Numbered from the stretch's first letter, positions 1 to 8,935 are shown. The stretch: 64,000 nt of DNA from Pseudomonas fluorescens (GCF_900636825.1 NZ_LR134318.1:3567501-3631500); one strand, 5' to 3'. Notes: generated by a model from the sequence alone, not told the origin. Translations and numbers: made by a program.

Positions 1-629
1 TGATCGGGATCGTAGGTGGCGGGAATATCGCGGCGAAAAAACCACAACAACATGCCCAATGTCGCTGCCACGCTGACAAAGTTGACCGGCACCATCACGG
101 CCGCATAACGGTTGAAACCGATGTGAAAAAAGTCGGCCGACACGATGTTGACCAGGTTCGACACCACCAGCGGCAGGCTTGCGGTGTCCGCGATGAAACC
201 TGCCCCCATGACGAACGCCAGCGTCGCCGCCGGGGAAAAACGCAGCGCCAACAGCATGGAAATCACGATCGGCGTGAGAATCAGCGCCGCGCCATCGTTG
301 GCAAACAGCGCCGAAACGAGCGCGCCGAGCAACACCATAAAAGCAAACAGCTTGCGCCCGTTGCCCTGCCCCCAGCGCGCCACATGCAACGCCGCCCAGT
401 TGAAGAAACCGGCCTCGTCGAGTAGCAAACTGATGACGATCAGCGCAACAAAGGTGCCGGTGGCGTTCCAGATGATTTGCCAGACCAGCGGGATGTCCGT
501 GAGATGGACCACGCCGAAGATCAATGCCAGCACGGCGCCCAAGGTTGCACTCCAGCCGACGCCGAGGCCTTTGGGTTGCCAGATGACAAGGGTAATGGTC
601 AGCAGGAAAATCAGTGATGCAGCGAGCAT
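1..629 (-). CDS. arsB: Arsenite efflux membrane protein ArsB (N-terminal part, cut by window edge)
   Basis: About 209 codons are present from the ATG at 629 to the left edge. The protein is very hydrophobic. It begins with a membrane segment followed by WQPKGLGVGWSATLGA, and further on carries SLLLDEAGFFNWAALHVARWG, FANDGAALILTPIVI and FIADTASLPLVVSNLVNIVS. These match the ArsB/ArsAB arsenite antiporter family closely, which expels As(III) and Sb(III) across the inner membrane. Full-length ArsB is about 430 residues, so roughly the second half lies outside the window. An arsR or arsC partner would be expected outside the window; the upstream neighbour here is a flavin reductase on the same strand, separated by a REP pair. 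Confidence 0.93.
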   Translation of the reverse strand, partial: MLAASLIFLLTITLVIWQPKGLGVGWSATLGAVLALIFGVVHLTDIPLVWQIIWNATGTFVALIVISLLLDEAGFFNWAALHVARWGQGNGRKLFAFMVLLGALVSALFANDGAALILTPIVISMLLALRFSPAATLAFVMGAGFIADTASLPLVVSNLVNIVSADFFHIGFNRYAAVMVPVNFVSVAATLGMLLWFFRRDIPATYDPD

Positions 630-674
630 CGCAACAGCCTTGTTCAAATGTAGTTTTCAGAGCGTTCAGGATAC

Positions 675-799
675 CTGTGGCGAGGGAGCTTGCTCCCGCT
701 CGGCTGCGCAGCAGTCGCAAGTCCGTCGCACACGGTGTGTCAGTAGAATGCAGAGGGGCCCGCTTCGCGACCCAGCGGGAGCAAGCTCCCTCGCCACAA
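675..799. repeat. REP-type inverted pair between arsB and the flavin reductase gene
   Basis: The two arms read GTGGCGAGGGAGCTTGCTCC (from 677) and its near reverse complement GGAGCAAGCTCCCTCGCCAC (ending about 797). They enclose about 80 bases that have no coding character. This is the common intergenic REP pair arrangement of fluorescent pseudomonads. Confidence 0.85.
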
Positions 800-815
800 G
801 GGTTCTCAGGCTGGC

Positions 816-1373
816 CTATTTCTTGTGTTGCTCTACGAACAGCCCGTACGCATCGATAAATTTCTGCAGGAACGGTTTCACCGAATCGCTCAGCTTGCCC
901 GCGTCATCAAACGCATTACCCGCGCCGCCCAGATAGGCTTCCGGCTGTTGCAGACAGTGGATATCAAGGAATACGAACGTCTGGCGCAGGTGCTGGTTGG
1001 CGCCGAAACCGCCGATGGCGCCAGGCGAAACGCTGATCACTGCGCCAGGCTTGCCGCTCCAGGCGCTCTTGCCGTAAGGACGGGAACCGACGTCGATGGC
1101 GTTCTTCAACGGTGCCGGGATCGAGCGGTTGTATTCGGGCGTGACAAACAGCACCGCGTCGGATGAAGCCACTTTCTGACGGAAAGTGCTGTAGGCTGCT
1201 GGCGGGGAATCGCCGTCGATGTCTTCGTTGTACAGCGGCAGGTCACCGATCTCGACGATCTCGAGCTTGAGATTGGCCGGTGCCAGTTCGGCAAGGGCCA
1301 GTGCCATTTTGCGATTGATCGATGCTTTGCGCAGGCTACCGACCACTACGGCGACGTTGTAGACATTGCTCAT
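816..1373 (-). CDS. NAD(P)H-dependent FMN / quinone reductase (ChrR/YieF type)
   Basis: 185 residues, matching the usual length of the flavodoxin-like NADPH-dependent FMN reductases such as E. coli ChrR/YieF. The family marks are VVVGSLRKASINRKMA at the N-terminus (phosphate loop for FMN), VTPEYNRSIPAPLKNAID in the middle (the conserved PEYN motif), and SPGAIGGFGANQHLRQ. Members reduce quinones, chromate and azo compounds with NAD(P)H in the cytoplasm and limit redox cycling. The gene lies on the same strand as arsB about 190 bases downstream, but a REP pair lies between them, so co-transcription is uncertain. It is too short and lacks the N-terminal extension expected for ArsH. Confidence 0.9.
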   Translation of the reverse strand: MSNVYNVAVVVGSLRKASINRKMALALAELAPANLKLEIVEIGDLPLYNEDIDGDSPPAAYSTFRQKVASSDAVLFVTPEYNRSIPAPLKNAIDVGSRPYGKSAWSGKPGAVISVSPGAIGGFGANQHLRQTFVFLDIHCLQQPEAYLGGAGNAFDDAGKLSDSVKPFLQKFIDAYGLFVEQHKK

Positions 1374-1556
1374 GGAAGACTCTCGATGGTCCGTGGGAAG
1401 AGTCGCTAGTTATAGATGATCCGGTCACGGTTTCACCAGTGGTCTTCGGTTTTTCCTGCGGCAAGAATATTTTTTTCGTGTAAGAAAACTTACCGAGCTT
1501 GATGAAGGTCTACCAAGCCGCAAATCAAGCGTTTTATCTCCAGAGGTTCTAAGCAG

Positions 1557-1787
1557 ATGGCAGCAGTACTCGTCGGTCAGTTTCATGCAAGAGATGCGGA
1601 AGGCCGCGTTTATTCCGTGCATGAATTCCAGGAATCGAATCCGTCTGCAGACGGTTCCATTGGCTCGGAGCCGATTTACAGACTGGCCATTGGTGATCGG
1701 ATCAAAAAGATCAATGACCAGACGTTCGAACTGGTTCAGTCGGGCATCACCCTGACCCGTGAACCTGAGCCAATCGCCGCTTCATAA
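1557..1787 (+). CDS. Small conserved-looking hypothetical protein (76 aa)
   Basis: The ORF starts ATGGCAGCAGTACTCG, preceded by AGAGGTTCTAAGCAG, which gives a plausible ribosome site. The product is small and soluble, rich in charged residues, without signal peptide or membrane segment. It starts MAAVLVGQFHARDAEGRVYS and has a possible beta-rich core around YRLAIGDRIKKINDQTFEL. It resembles small pseudomonad proteins of unknown function that I cannot name to a family. It stands alone between a divergent reductase and a LysR gene. Codon use fits the genome, so I consider it real. Confidence 0.7.
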   Translation: MAAVLVGQFHARDAEGRVYSVHEFQESNPSADGSIGSEPIYRLAIGDRIKKINDQTFELVQSGITLTREPEPIAAS

Positions 1788-1872
1788 CTGTGCGTTATGA
1801 GCAGAAGTCAGATGTGCAGACTTGGGGTAGGATTCAGCCACTGACCCCACCGGCTGAACATGGACTTCACGC

Positions 1873-2766
1873 ATGCGTTTACGCCACATAGAAGTGATTC
1901 AGGCGCTTTTGCAGACCGGTCACCTGGGCACCGCCGCCGAATGGCTGCAGTTGCCGGTGACCGAAGTCGAAGAGCGTTTGCGTGAAGCCGAGAGTCAGTT
2001 GGGGTTCATGCTTTTTGCCAGCGTACGGGGACGTTTGCAATCGACCCCAGAAGCGCGGGCGCTTCAAGTCGAGATCGCCCATGTCTACGAAGCGCTGGAG
2101 CCAGTGCAGCGTTTGGCCAGCAGCCTTAAGCAATACCTCGCCCCGCCCTTGCGTATCATCGGCACCCCGCCGCTGGCCCAACAATTATTGCCACAAAGCC
2201 TCGCCGCACTGCGCCGACGTCTGCCGGACGCGCCGTGCAGTCTGCTCAGTGCTCCGACTCGTGACATCGTCCGCAGCCTGTTATTGCGCGAAAGCGATCT
2301 CGGTTTGAGCCTGCACGATCCCGAACACGCTGATATCGATTGCCGGCCGTTGGCCCAAGGCAAGTTGCAACTGCTGGCACCCCACGGCTGGTTGCAGCCG
2401 AAACAGAAATATCTTTCCGTACAGGATCTGGCCGGCCAAGCGATGATCGGCCTCGAAGGCCACGACCCGCTGAGCCCCGCGCTGGACAACAAGCTTCAGG
2501 CGTTGCGGCCGGCACCGAGCATTCAGACCCGGGTACAGACTCACCAGATGATGCGCAGCATGGTCGAGGCCGGCGAAGGTCTGGCCATCGTCGATCCATT
2601 CACCGCTCTGGGCGCCCGCGCCGGGGGGCTGGATGTCTGCCCGCTGTCGCCCGCCGTGCCGATCAGCGTCTACGCGCTGACCTTCAAACACGCCGCGCCG
2701 TCGTCGGCCATTCAGGCGTTGCTGGCGATCATCACGGAACAAGCCGAGGCGATGTTGTCGAGCTGA
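1873..2766 (+). CDS. LysR-family transcriptional regulator
   Basis: 297 residues, the normal LTTR length. The N-terminal 60 residues form the winged helix-turn-helix (MRLRHIEVIQALLQTGHLGTA, then LREAESQLGFMLFAS), although the usual ST-rich second helix is divergent (AEWLQLPVTEVEERL). The rest is a periplasmic-binding-protein-like effector domain, with PPLRIIGTPPLAQQLLPQSL opening it and VEAGEGLAIVDPFTA near the end. The gene converges with the acetyltransferase gene on the other strand, and the 3' ends overlap by 35 bases. The regulated genes cannot be told from the context; no divergent target gene is adjacent. Confidence 0.9.
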   Translation: MRLRHIEVIQALLQTGHLGTAAEWLQLPVTEVEERLREAESQLGFMLFASVRGRLQSTPEARALQVEIAHVYEALEPVQRLASSLKQYLAPPLRIIGTPPLAQQLLPQSLAALRRRLPDAPCSLLSAPTRDIVRSLLLRESDLGLSLHDPEHADIDCRPLAQGKLQLLAPHGWLQPKQKYLSVQDLAGQAMIGLEGHDPLSPALDNKLQALRPAPSIQTRVQTHQMMRSMVEAGEGLAIVDPFTALGARAGGLDVCPLSPAVPISVYALTFKHAAPSSAIQALLAIITEQAEAMLSS

Positions 2767-3364
2767 GCGGGTTTTCCAGCGGGTTATCGAACAGTCGATA
2801 CCAGAACAACGCCATTTCCGCGGTATGAGGGTCGATGCCGCGGTAGCGCAGTTGATCGACGCCACCAATTACATAACCGCAGCGCTCATACAACCGACAG
2901 GCGCCGAGGTTGTTGTTCTGGGTTTCGAGCATGATCCCCGGCAGTTTCTTCTTGCGACTCCAGAACTGCGCTACATCAAGCAACGCTTTCGCCACACCGT
3001 GCCGCCGCGCGGGTGCGTGCACCGCAAGCTCGTCGATATGGGCAAAACCGTTCCAATTGGTGCTGATCACCAAATGGCCGACCGGCTCGTCGTCGAGATA
3101 GGCCATGAAGATCGCGCTATCAGGTGCATCGTGAAAGGCGCTGAATTCTTCGGGATCGATGCCATAGCACTTGCGGTACGGCACGATCGGCGTGATCTGC
3201 CACTGATCGACCGGCGTTCCGATCACCGCAGCCCCATAAGCGGACACCTCGAAACTGAAGTCGCTGCCCCAGATATAGGGCGCGAAGCCTTCATCGGCGA
3301 CGCGGACCGACAGGCCTGGATATTTAGGATTCATGACCGGTTGCATGCTGGGAAAGGTCCTCAT
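2732..3364 (-). CDS. GNAT-family N-acetyltransferase, overlapping ldcA
   Basis: About 210 residues. The GNAT core is in the middle: AYLDDEPVGHLVIS (beta-strand 4), IDELAVHAPARRHGVAKALLD (the acetyl-CoA loop, here R-R-H-G-V-A) and LETQNNNLGACRLYERCGYVIGG (the C-terminal N-x3-A-x2-YE-x2-G motif). The ATG at 3364 overlaps the ldcA stop as ATGA, suggesting translational coupling. Alternative starts are at 3346 (with GAGGA about 11 bases upstream) and 3334. Coupling to a lysine decarboxylase makes a cadaverine, lysine or polyamine substrate an attractive inference, but nothing in the sequence proves the substrate. Confidence 0.85.
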   Translation of the reverse strand: MRTFPSMQPVMNPKYPGLSVRVADEGFAPYIWGSDFSFEVSAYGAAVIGTPVDQWQITPIVPYRKCYGIDPEEFSAFHDAPDSAIFMAYLDDEPVGHLVISTNWNGFAHIDELAVHAPARRHGVAKALLDVAQFWSRKKKLPGIMLETQNNNLGACRLYERCGYVIGGVDQLRYRGIDPHTAEMALFWYRLFDNPLENPLSSTTSPRLVP

Positions 3365-5616
3365 TCCTTGACGCAATCGACGGTGTAGTGCCGCCCATTG
3401 CCTTCGTCTTCGTGTTGCAAGCCATGCACATCCGCGACAAAACCGGGAAAGCTGCTATCGAACGTGCGAGCGAATTTCAGGTAATCGATAATCGAGCGAG
3501 TCGCCTCGGTAAAGCGCTCGCCAGGTATGATCAACGGAATGCCCGGCGGATACGGCACCAGCATCACCGCTGCAATCCGCCCCTCCAGCTCGTCGATTGG
3601 GACGGCCTCAACCTCGCCACGAACCAGATTATCGTATGCGTGGGCTGGCTTCATGGCGATTTGTGGCAACACGGTATACATCCGTTTCAAGTGTTTGGCC
3701 GTGGCATTGCTGCGGTAACAGGCGTGCAATTGATCACACAAGTCGCGCAGGCCCATACCGCGATAACGCGCGGTGTCTTGTTGCGCCACGCACGGCAGGC
3801 AAGTATCGAGCCGCACGTTAGCATCATAGCTGCGCTTGAACTCCAGAAGTTCGGTGAGCAGCGTGCTCCATTTGCCCTTGGTGATGCCCATCGAGAACAA
3901 CACCAGAAATGAATACAGACCGGTTTTCTCTACCACCAGTCCGCGCTCCCAGAGAAACTTGCTGACCACCGCCGCCGGAATCCCGTTTTCGCTCAAGGCG
4001 CCACCGGCATTGAGCCCTGGCATCACCAGCGTGACCTTGATCGGGTCGAGCAACACGTAATCATCACTCACCTCGGCGAATCCGTGCCAGTCGGCGTCCG
4101 GCTGCAGCAACCAGTCTTCGGAGTGCACCCGGTCAATCCCTTCGACACCCGGCGGCTGCCAGATCGAGAACCACCAATCGTCGGCGGCAATGTGCTGGCG
4201 CAAATTGGCCAGTGCGCGACGAAAACTCAGCGCCTCGTCGAAGGTTTCCTGCAACAGCGAACGCCCGGCCGGGCCTTCCATCATTGCCGACGCGACGTCC
4301 AGCGAGGCGATGATGCTGTATTGCGGCGACGTCGATATGTGCATCATGAACGCTTCGTTGAATCGATCGCGATCCAGCTGTCGCGCACCGCCGTCCTGCA
4401 CATGGATCATCGAAGCCTGACTGAACGCCGCCAGCATCTTGTGGGTGGAATGGGTGGTGAACACCAGCGGACTGTCTTCACTGCGCGCGGTGGCCATGCC
4501 GTAGCGCCCGGCGAAAAATTCGTGAAACGCCGCATAGGCATACCAGGCTTCGTCGAAATGCAAGACTTCGACACTGTTGCCCAGGCTTTGCTTGATCAGC
4601 TCAGCGTTGTAACAGAGCCCGTCGTAGGTCGAGTTGGTGACCACCGCCAGTTTGACTTTCGGCTCCCGGCCCTGGGTCAGTGGGCTGGCATTGATCTTCG
4701 CCTGAATCGCCTCGCGACTGAATTCACTCAGCGGAATCGGGCCGATGATTCCCAGTTCGTTACGCTCCGGGCACAGATATAGCGGGATCGCGCCAGTCAT
4801 GATGATCGCGTGCAACACCGATTTATGGCAGTTGCGATCCACCAGAACCAGATCATCACGGCCGACCATCGAGTGCCAGACAATCTTGTTGGCGGTCGAA
4901 GTGCCATTGATTACGAAAAACGTGTGGTCCGCGCCAAAATTGCGCGCCGCCCGCGCTTCCGCTTCGGCAAGCGGGCCGGTGTGATCGAGCAGCGAGCCAA
5001 GCTCCGGCACCGATACCGACAAGTCCGAACGCAGGGTGTTTTCGCCGAAAAACTGATGAAACGCCTGCCCGACCGGACTCTTGTGATACGCCACACCACC
5101 GCCGTGGCCGGGCGTGTGCCAGGAATAATTGGAATCGGCGGTGTGCTGCACCAGCGCTTTGAAAAACGGCGGCAGCAAACCATCCAGATATTTGCGCGCG
5201 GCGCGAGCCACCTGTCGCGCGAGAAACGGCACGGTATCTTCGAACAGATAGAGGATGCCGCGCAATTGGTTGAGTTCTGCCATGGCATCGGCCGGGGCAT
5301 TTTCCAGCGTCACTTGCTCGCCCAAGGCAAAGATCGGCAGATCCGGCGCGCGCACCCGGGCCAGGCCGATCAATTCGGCCATGTTTTGCAACAAGTGAGA
5401 ATGGGTGCTGGCGTCTTCGGCGGCGATCAGCATGCACGCCAGCCCATGATGGGTCGATGCCACCAAGCGCCCTTCGGCGTAATCGGTGGCCGAAACGATA
5501 CTGAAACCTTCCTGCTCCAACTCCCGGGCAATGCCCCGGATGCGGTCACCGGCGACCGTGTCGGCCTTGACGTCGCGATGGACGATCAACACCGGAAACT
5601 TCAAATCTTTGTACAT
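3361..5616 (-). CDS. ldcA: Lysine decarboxylase LdcA (Orn/Lys/Arg decarboxylase, PLP enzyme)
   Basis: 751 residues from MYKDLKFPVLIVHRDVKADT, the start seen in P. aeruginosa LdcA; an upstream in-frame TTG would only add an unrelated tail. Order: N-terminal wing (1-130), PLP-binding fold with SNYSWHTPGHGGGVAYHKSP, HFDEAWYAYAAFHEFF, and the Schiff-base lysine in TTHSTHKMLAAFSQAS, then the C-terminal domain ending in PYPPGIPLIIPGERFTE. The enzyme converts L-lysine to cadaverine, which enters aminovalerate catabolism; the P. aeruginosa enzyme is part of the arginine-responsive lysine route. The gene is coupled to the downstream acetyltransferase and sits next to dnaQ, as in other pseudomonads. 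Confidence 0.95.
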   Translation of the reverse strand: MYKDLKFPVLIVHRDVKADTVAGDRIRGIARELEQEGFSIVSATDYAEGRLVASTHHGLACMLIAAEDASTHSHLLQNMAELIGLARVRAPDLPIFALGEQVTLENAPADAMAELNQLRGILYLFEDTVPFLARQVARAARKYLDGLLPPFFKALVQHTADSNYSWHTPGHGGGVAYHKSPVGQAFHQFFGENTLRSDLSVSVPELGSLLDHTGPLAEAEARAARNFGADHTFFVINGTSTANKIVWHSMVGRDDLVLVDRNCHKSVLHAIIMTGAIPLYLCPERNELGIIGPIPLSEFSREAIQAKINASPLTQGREPKVKLAVVTNSTYDGLCYNAELIKQSLGNSVEVLHFDEAWYAYAAFHEFFAGRYGMATARSEDSPLVFTTHSTHKMLAAFSQASMIHVQDGGARQLDRDRFNEAFMMHISTSPQYSIIASLDVASAMMEGPAGRSLLQETFDEALSFRRALANLRQHIAADDWWFSIWQPPGVEGIDRVHSEDWLLQPDADWHGFAEVSDDYVLLDPIKVTLVMPGLNAGGALSENGIPAAVVSKFLWERGLVVEKTGLYSFLVLFSMGITKGKWSTLLTELLEFKRSYDANVRLDTCLPCVAQQDTARYRGMGLRDLCDQLHACYRSNATAKHLKRMYTVLPQIAMKPAHAYDNLVRGEVEAVPIDELEGRIAAVMLVPYPPGIPLIIPGERFTEATRSIIDYLKFARTFDSSFPGFVADVHGLQHEDEGNGRHYTVDCVKE

Positions 5617-5717
5617 GGGGCTCAGTGTCCTGAGGCGGCAGCGCTGAATCTGCCAATGCACTCAGGGTAGAGGGTTGCAGCGAATGTGGCGAGGGTGGCA
5701 ACTTGGCTTCATTGCGC

Positions 5718-5806
5718 CAAAAGCAAAAGATCGCAGCGTGCCGCAGCTCCTACAGGGGATCACATTCCAATGTAGGAGCTGCGGCACGCTGCGATCTTTT
5801 GATCTT
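5718..5806. repeat. REP inverted pair between ldcA and dnaQ
   Basis: The arms AGATCGCAGCGTGCCGCAGC (ending TCCTACAGG near 5756) and TGTAGGAGCTGCGGCACGCT (from 5771) are near-perfect reverse complements around a 15-base spacer. The right arm ends at the dnaQ stop codon, so it may also act as the dnaQ transcript end. Confidence 0.85.
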
Positions 5807-6565
5807 TCAAGCCTGAGCGTCAGCCTCGGCAATCTGCGTCCACATCGCCGGCGCTCCCGCCGATTTGGCGATGATTTCGAGCCGCACCAGATGCGCCGCC
5901 AGCTCTTCTTCGGTCGCGCGAATGATCGGCGCTGGTCGGCGATCGGCCGGCAGGCGACGGATTTCCGTAGCGGAGTTGTCAGCGCCCTCGCCCGTGCCGT
6001 TGCCATCAGAGGCGTTGCCGGCCAGCGACAGGCTGGTCTGGCCACCGGTCATGGTCAGGTAGACGTCGGCGAGGATCTCCGAGTCGAGCAAAGCGCCGTG
6101 CAACTCACGGCCGGAGTTGTCGACGCCGTAACGTTTGCACAACGCATCGAGGCTGTTGCGCTGACCCGGATGACGTTCGCGGGCCATCATCAGGGTGTCG
6201 AGGATCGAGCAATGCTGAGTGATGTCGGCGCGGTCGTGCTGGCCCATCAAGGCAAATTCGTTGTTGATGAAGCCAACGTCGAACGCCGCGTTATGGATGA
6301 TCAGCTGCGCGCCTTTGATGAATTCGAAGAACTCATCGGCGACCTCGGCAAAGCGCGGCTTGCCGACGAGGAATTCGTTGGTGATGCCGTGAACGCCGAT
6401 GGCGCCTTCATCGCTTTCGCGATCCGGTTGCAGGTAAACGTGAAAATGCCGCCCCGTCAGGCGCCGACCGATCAGTTCGACGCAACCGATTTCAATGATC
6501 CGGTGACCATCGGTCACCGGCATGCCGGTGGTTTCGGTATCGAGTACAACGGATCTGGTAGCCAT
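5807..6565 (-). CDS. dnaQ: DNA polymerase III epsilon subunit (3'-5' proofreading exonuclease)
   Basis: 252 residues, close to E. coli DnaQ (243). The exonuclease motifs are all there: Exo I with D9 and E11 in VLDTETTG, Exo II with D96 in HNAAFDVGF, and Exo III with H156 and D161 in ELHGALLDSE. A clamp-binding motif QTSLSL lies at 176-181, where E. coli epsilon has QTSMAF. The C-terminal tail (after about 200) would bind the polymerase alpha subunit. The gene is on the same strand as rnhA upstream and ldcA downstream, each separated by a REP pair. dnaQ and rnhA are neighbours in many gammaproteobacteria. Confidence 0.97.
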   Translation of the reverse strand: MATRSVVLDTETTGMPVTDGHRIIEIGCVELIGRRLTGRHFHVYLQPDRESDEGAIGVHGITNEFLVGKPRFAEVADEFFEFIKGAQLIIHNAAFDVGFINNEFALMGQHDRADITQHCSILDTLMMARERHPGQRNSLDALCKRYGVDNSGRELHGALLDSEILADVYLTMTGGQTSLSLAGNASDGNGTGEGADNSATEIRRLPADRRPAPIIRATEEELAAHLVRLEIIAKSAGAPAMWTQIAEADAQA

Positions 6566-6630
6566 CAGTGCTCAGCTCTCAACGGGTCAATCGTGCAAAA
6601 GCGCGGATGTTAACACGCCAGACACACAAC

Positions 6631-6714
6631 CCTGTAGGAGCTGCCGAAGGCTGCGATCTTTTGATTTTCAAGGGCAAGATCAAAAGATCGCAGCGTGCCG
6701 CAGCTCCTACAGGG
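6631..6714. repeat. REP inverted pair between dnaQ and rnhA
   Basis: Arms CCTGTAGGAGCTGCCGAAGG and the partner GCAGCGTGCCGCAGCTCCTA enclose a short A/T-containing loop around 6660-6680. It is the same REP family as the one at 5718. The loop also carries the usual GATCTTTTGAT / ATCAAAAGATC pair. Confidence 0.85.
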
Positions 6715-6778
6715 GAGGTGCATTTCAATGTGGGAGCGAGCCTGATTGTGAATGGCCACACCACGGTTGGAAGCGAAA

Positions 6779-7249
6779 TCAGCTCTGCTTGTACCCGCGA
6801 ACCTCATCCACCCCACGATTGGCCAGTTGGTCGGCCCTTTCGTTGCCGTGGTGACCAATATGCCCGCGCACCCATTTCCAAGTGACTTTGTGGCGGTTGA
6901 CCTGTTCGTCCAGCTCTTGCCACAGATCGGCATTCTTCACCGGCTCTTTCGCGGCAGTCTTCCAGCCGCGCTTCTTCCAGTTGGCCATCCACTCGTTGAT
7001 GCCCTTCATCACATACTGCGAGTCGGTCACCAGCAGCACTTCACATGGACGTTTCAATGCTTCAAGGCCGCGAATCGCGCCGAGCAGTTCCATGCGGTTG
7101 TTGGTGGTGTTGGCTTCGCCGCCCCACAGTTCCTTTTCGACACCCTTGCACACCAGCAAGGCGCCCCAACCGCCCGGGCCGGGGTTGCCCTTGCACGCGC
7201 CGTCAGTGAACAGCTCTACGGTGTCGACGCTTTCAACGTTTTCGCTCAT
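6779..7249 (-). CDS. rnhA: Ribonuclease HI
   Basis: 156 residues, the usual length for RNase HI, which cuts the RNA strand of RNA-DNA hybrids (primers, R-loops). The four catalytic carboxylates are visible: D16 in ELFTDGACKGNPGPGGWG, E54 in NNRMELLGAI, D76 in LLVTDSQYV, and D140 in GNERADQLA. The basic protrusion region WANWKKRGWKT-like segment (MANWKKRGWKT) is present as in E. coli. The gene lies between the methyltransferase gene (same strand, 93 bases upstream) and dnaQ. Confidence 0.97.
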   Translation of the reverse strand: MSENVESVDTVELFTDGACKGNPGPGGWGALLVCKGVEKELWGGEANTTNNRMELLGAIRGLEALKRPCEVLLVTDSQYVMKGINEWMANWKKRGWKTAAKEPVKNADLWQELDEQVNRHKVTWKWVRGHIGHHGNERADQLANRGVDEVRGYKQS

Positions 7250-7342
7250 GCCACTTTATCCAGAAAAATGCCTGCCTCGCCGATCACGGACCGACGATGG
7301 CCGAGGCCGGAACAACAGTCCGGCCGCTAATTAGAAAAAGAG

Positions 7343-8101
7343 TTACGGTTCGATGCGGCGGCGATTGACCTTGGCCATCGGCAGCGGGATCAGCTTGCCC
7401 ATCGGCTCGCGGCGCTCCTGGCGCAACGGTCTGAGCCCGACGACGATCTTGCGCGCCACCAATAAATAGAAGCCGCCGCCCGACAGCTGCCAGTCGCCAG
7501 CCTTGCGTTCCCAGCCGGCCAGTCGCGCCTGCCACTTGGGCGATGCGAGCGGCGGACGATAGCACCCGAAGCGGCGTTTCTCCAGCGCGAAGCCCAGCAG
7601 ATTGAGCCAGTCCGCGACCCGCGACGGCGAGATGCAGCGCGCCTGACGCATGGCGTCGTTAGCGAAAGCATGGCGCAGGCCCCACGTGCTCCACGGATTG
7701 ATCCCGACGATCAGCAAATGCCCGCCGGGCCGCACGCTGCTCGCCGCTTCACGCAGCAAACCGTGGGGCGACAGACAGAAATCCAGGCCATGCTGCATTA
7801 CCACCACGTCGGCGGCGTGCTCGCTGAGCGGCCAGGCCTGTTCTTCGCAGACAATTTCGACGCCGGGCAGCGGCGCCCCCAGACGCACATTGCGCTGCAC
7901 CTGCGGCGCCGACGGCGGGGTTTCGGCCGATGGCCCGTAATGCACCAGATAGCCGCCGAAGAACCGCCCGAGCTCGTCGTCGAGCATGCGTCGTTCCTCA
8001 TTCAGCAGAAATTGTCCGAGCGGCCCGGACAGCCATTCCCGCGCGGCGCTGATCAACGCCAGCCAGTCGGGATCAGCCTGAGCGAACGCTTTATCGGTCA
8101 T
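7343..8101 (-). CDS. Class I SAM-dependent methyltransferase (conserved next to gloB/rnhA)
   Basis: 252 residues from the ATG at 8101, which has GGAGA five bases upstream; a TTG four codons earlier is less likely. The fold is that of the methyltransferase 11 group: AADVVVMQHGLDFCLSPHGL and VRPGGHLLIVGINPWSTWGL are the motif II/III regions. The classical glycine-rich motif I (E/DxGxG) is not obvious, so the SAM site may be divergent. Its place between rnhA and the divergent gloB is the same as in P. aeruginosa, where the gene is a putative methyltransferase of unknown substrate. The two start codons of this gene and gloB are 66 bases apart, so they share a promoter region. Confidence 0.85.
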   Translation of the reverse strand: MTDKAFAQADPDWLALISAAREWLSGPLGQFLLNEERRMLDDELGRFFGGYLVHYGPSAETPPSAPQVQRNVRLGAPLPGVEIVCEEQAWPLSEHAADVVVMQHGLDFCLSPHGLLREAASSVRPGGHLLIVGINPWSTWGLRHAFANDAMRQARCISPSRVADWLNLLGFALEKRRFGCYRPPLASPKWQARLAGWERKAGDWQLSGGGFYLLVARKIVVGLRPLRQERREPMGKLIPLPMAKVNRRRIEP

Positions 8102-8167
8102 GTCATTCTCCAACGCGCCAGGAACTACTAAGATGCGCCAATGTTTTCCGCTTGGCGAATTCCGACG

Positions 8168-8935
8168 ATGATACAGATCACTGCCCTGCCCGCGTTCACC
8201 GATAACTACATCTGGTTGTTACAGGATCATCGCACCCAGCGTTGTGCCGTGGTCGATCCGGGTGATGCCAGCCCCGTACTGGCATGGCTTGAAGCCCATC
8301 CGGGCTGGGTCTTGAGCGACATCCTGATCACTCATCATCATCACGACCACGTCGGCGGTGTCGAGCGTTTGAAAGCGGCGAGCGGCGCAACGGTTTATGG
8401 CCCGGCCAGCGAAAGCATTCCGGCGCGCGACGTTGCGCTCAAGGATAACGATAGCGTCAGCGTGCTCGGCTGGGACTTCGCCGTTTACGCGGTCCCCGGT
8501 CACACCTTGGGACACATTGCCTATTACCACCATGGCTTGCTGTTCTGCGGCGACACCCTGTTCGCCGCCGGTTGTGGTCGCCTGTTCGAAGGCACGCCAG
8601 AGCAGATGCACCAGTCGCTCAGCCGTCTCTCGACCCTGCCGGAAGATACCTTGGTCTACTGCACCCACGAATACACATTAAGCAATCTTAAATTCGCCGC
8701 TGCGGTCGAGCCGGGCAATCCGGACATCGCCGCCCGTCTGGAAAAAGTCACTCAACAGCGGCAGAACAGCGTTATGACGCTGCCTTCGACGCTGGCCCTG
8801 GAAAAGCTTACGAATCCATTTTTGCGCACCACTGAAACATTGGTTACACAAAAAGTGGACGAACGGGCGGGCGCTCAAAACCGGGCGCCGAGTGAGGTTT
8901 TTGCGGTGTTGCGGGCCTGGAAAGATACGTTCTAA
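8168..8935 (+). CDS. gloB: Hydroxyacylglutathione hydrolase (glyoxalase II)
   Basis: 255 residues from ATGATACAGATCACTGCCC. The metallo-beta-lactamase HxHxDH signature is THHHHDHVGG (H56, H58, D60, H61). The remaining metal ligands sit in VPGHTLGH, FCGDTLF and YCTHEYT, and the C-terminal substrate domain ends with FAVLRAWKD, typical of GloB. The enzyme hydrolyses S-lactoylglutathione to lactate and glutathione, the second step of methylglyoxal detoxification in the cytoplasm. It is divergent from the methyltransferase gene and directly upstream of mltD, as in other pseudomonads. Confidence 0.96.
   Translation: MIQITALPAFTDNYIWLLQDHRTQRCAVVDPGDASPVLAWLEAHPGWVLSDILITHHHHDHVGGVERLKAASGATVYGPASESIPARDVALKDNDSVSVLGWDFAVYAVPGHTLGHIAYYHHGLLFCGDTLFAAGCGRLFEGTPEQMHQSLSRLSTLPEDTLVYCTHEYTLSNLKFAAAVEPGNPDIAARLEKVTQQRQNSVMTLPSTLALEKLTNPFLRTTETLVTQKVDERAGAQNRAPSEVFAVLRAWKDTF

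Noticed and set aside
816..1373. ArsH identity for the flavin reductase near arsB
   Set aside because: The protein is only 185 residues, lacks the ArsH N-terminal extension, and matches the ChrR/YieF block SPGAIGGFGANQHLRQ better.
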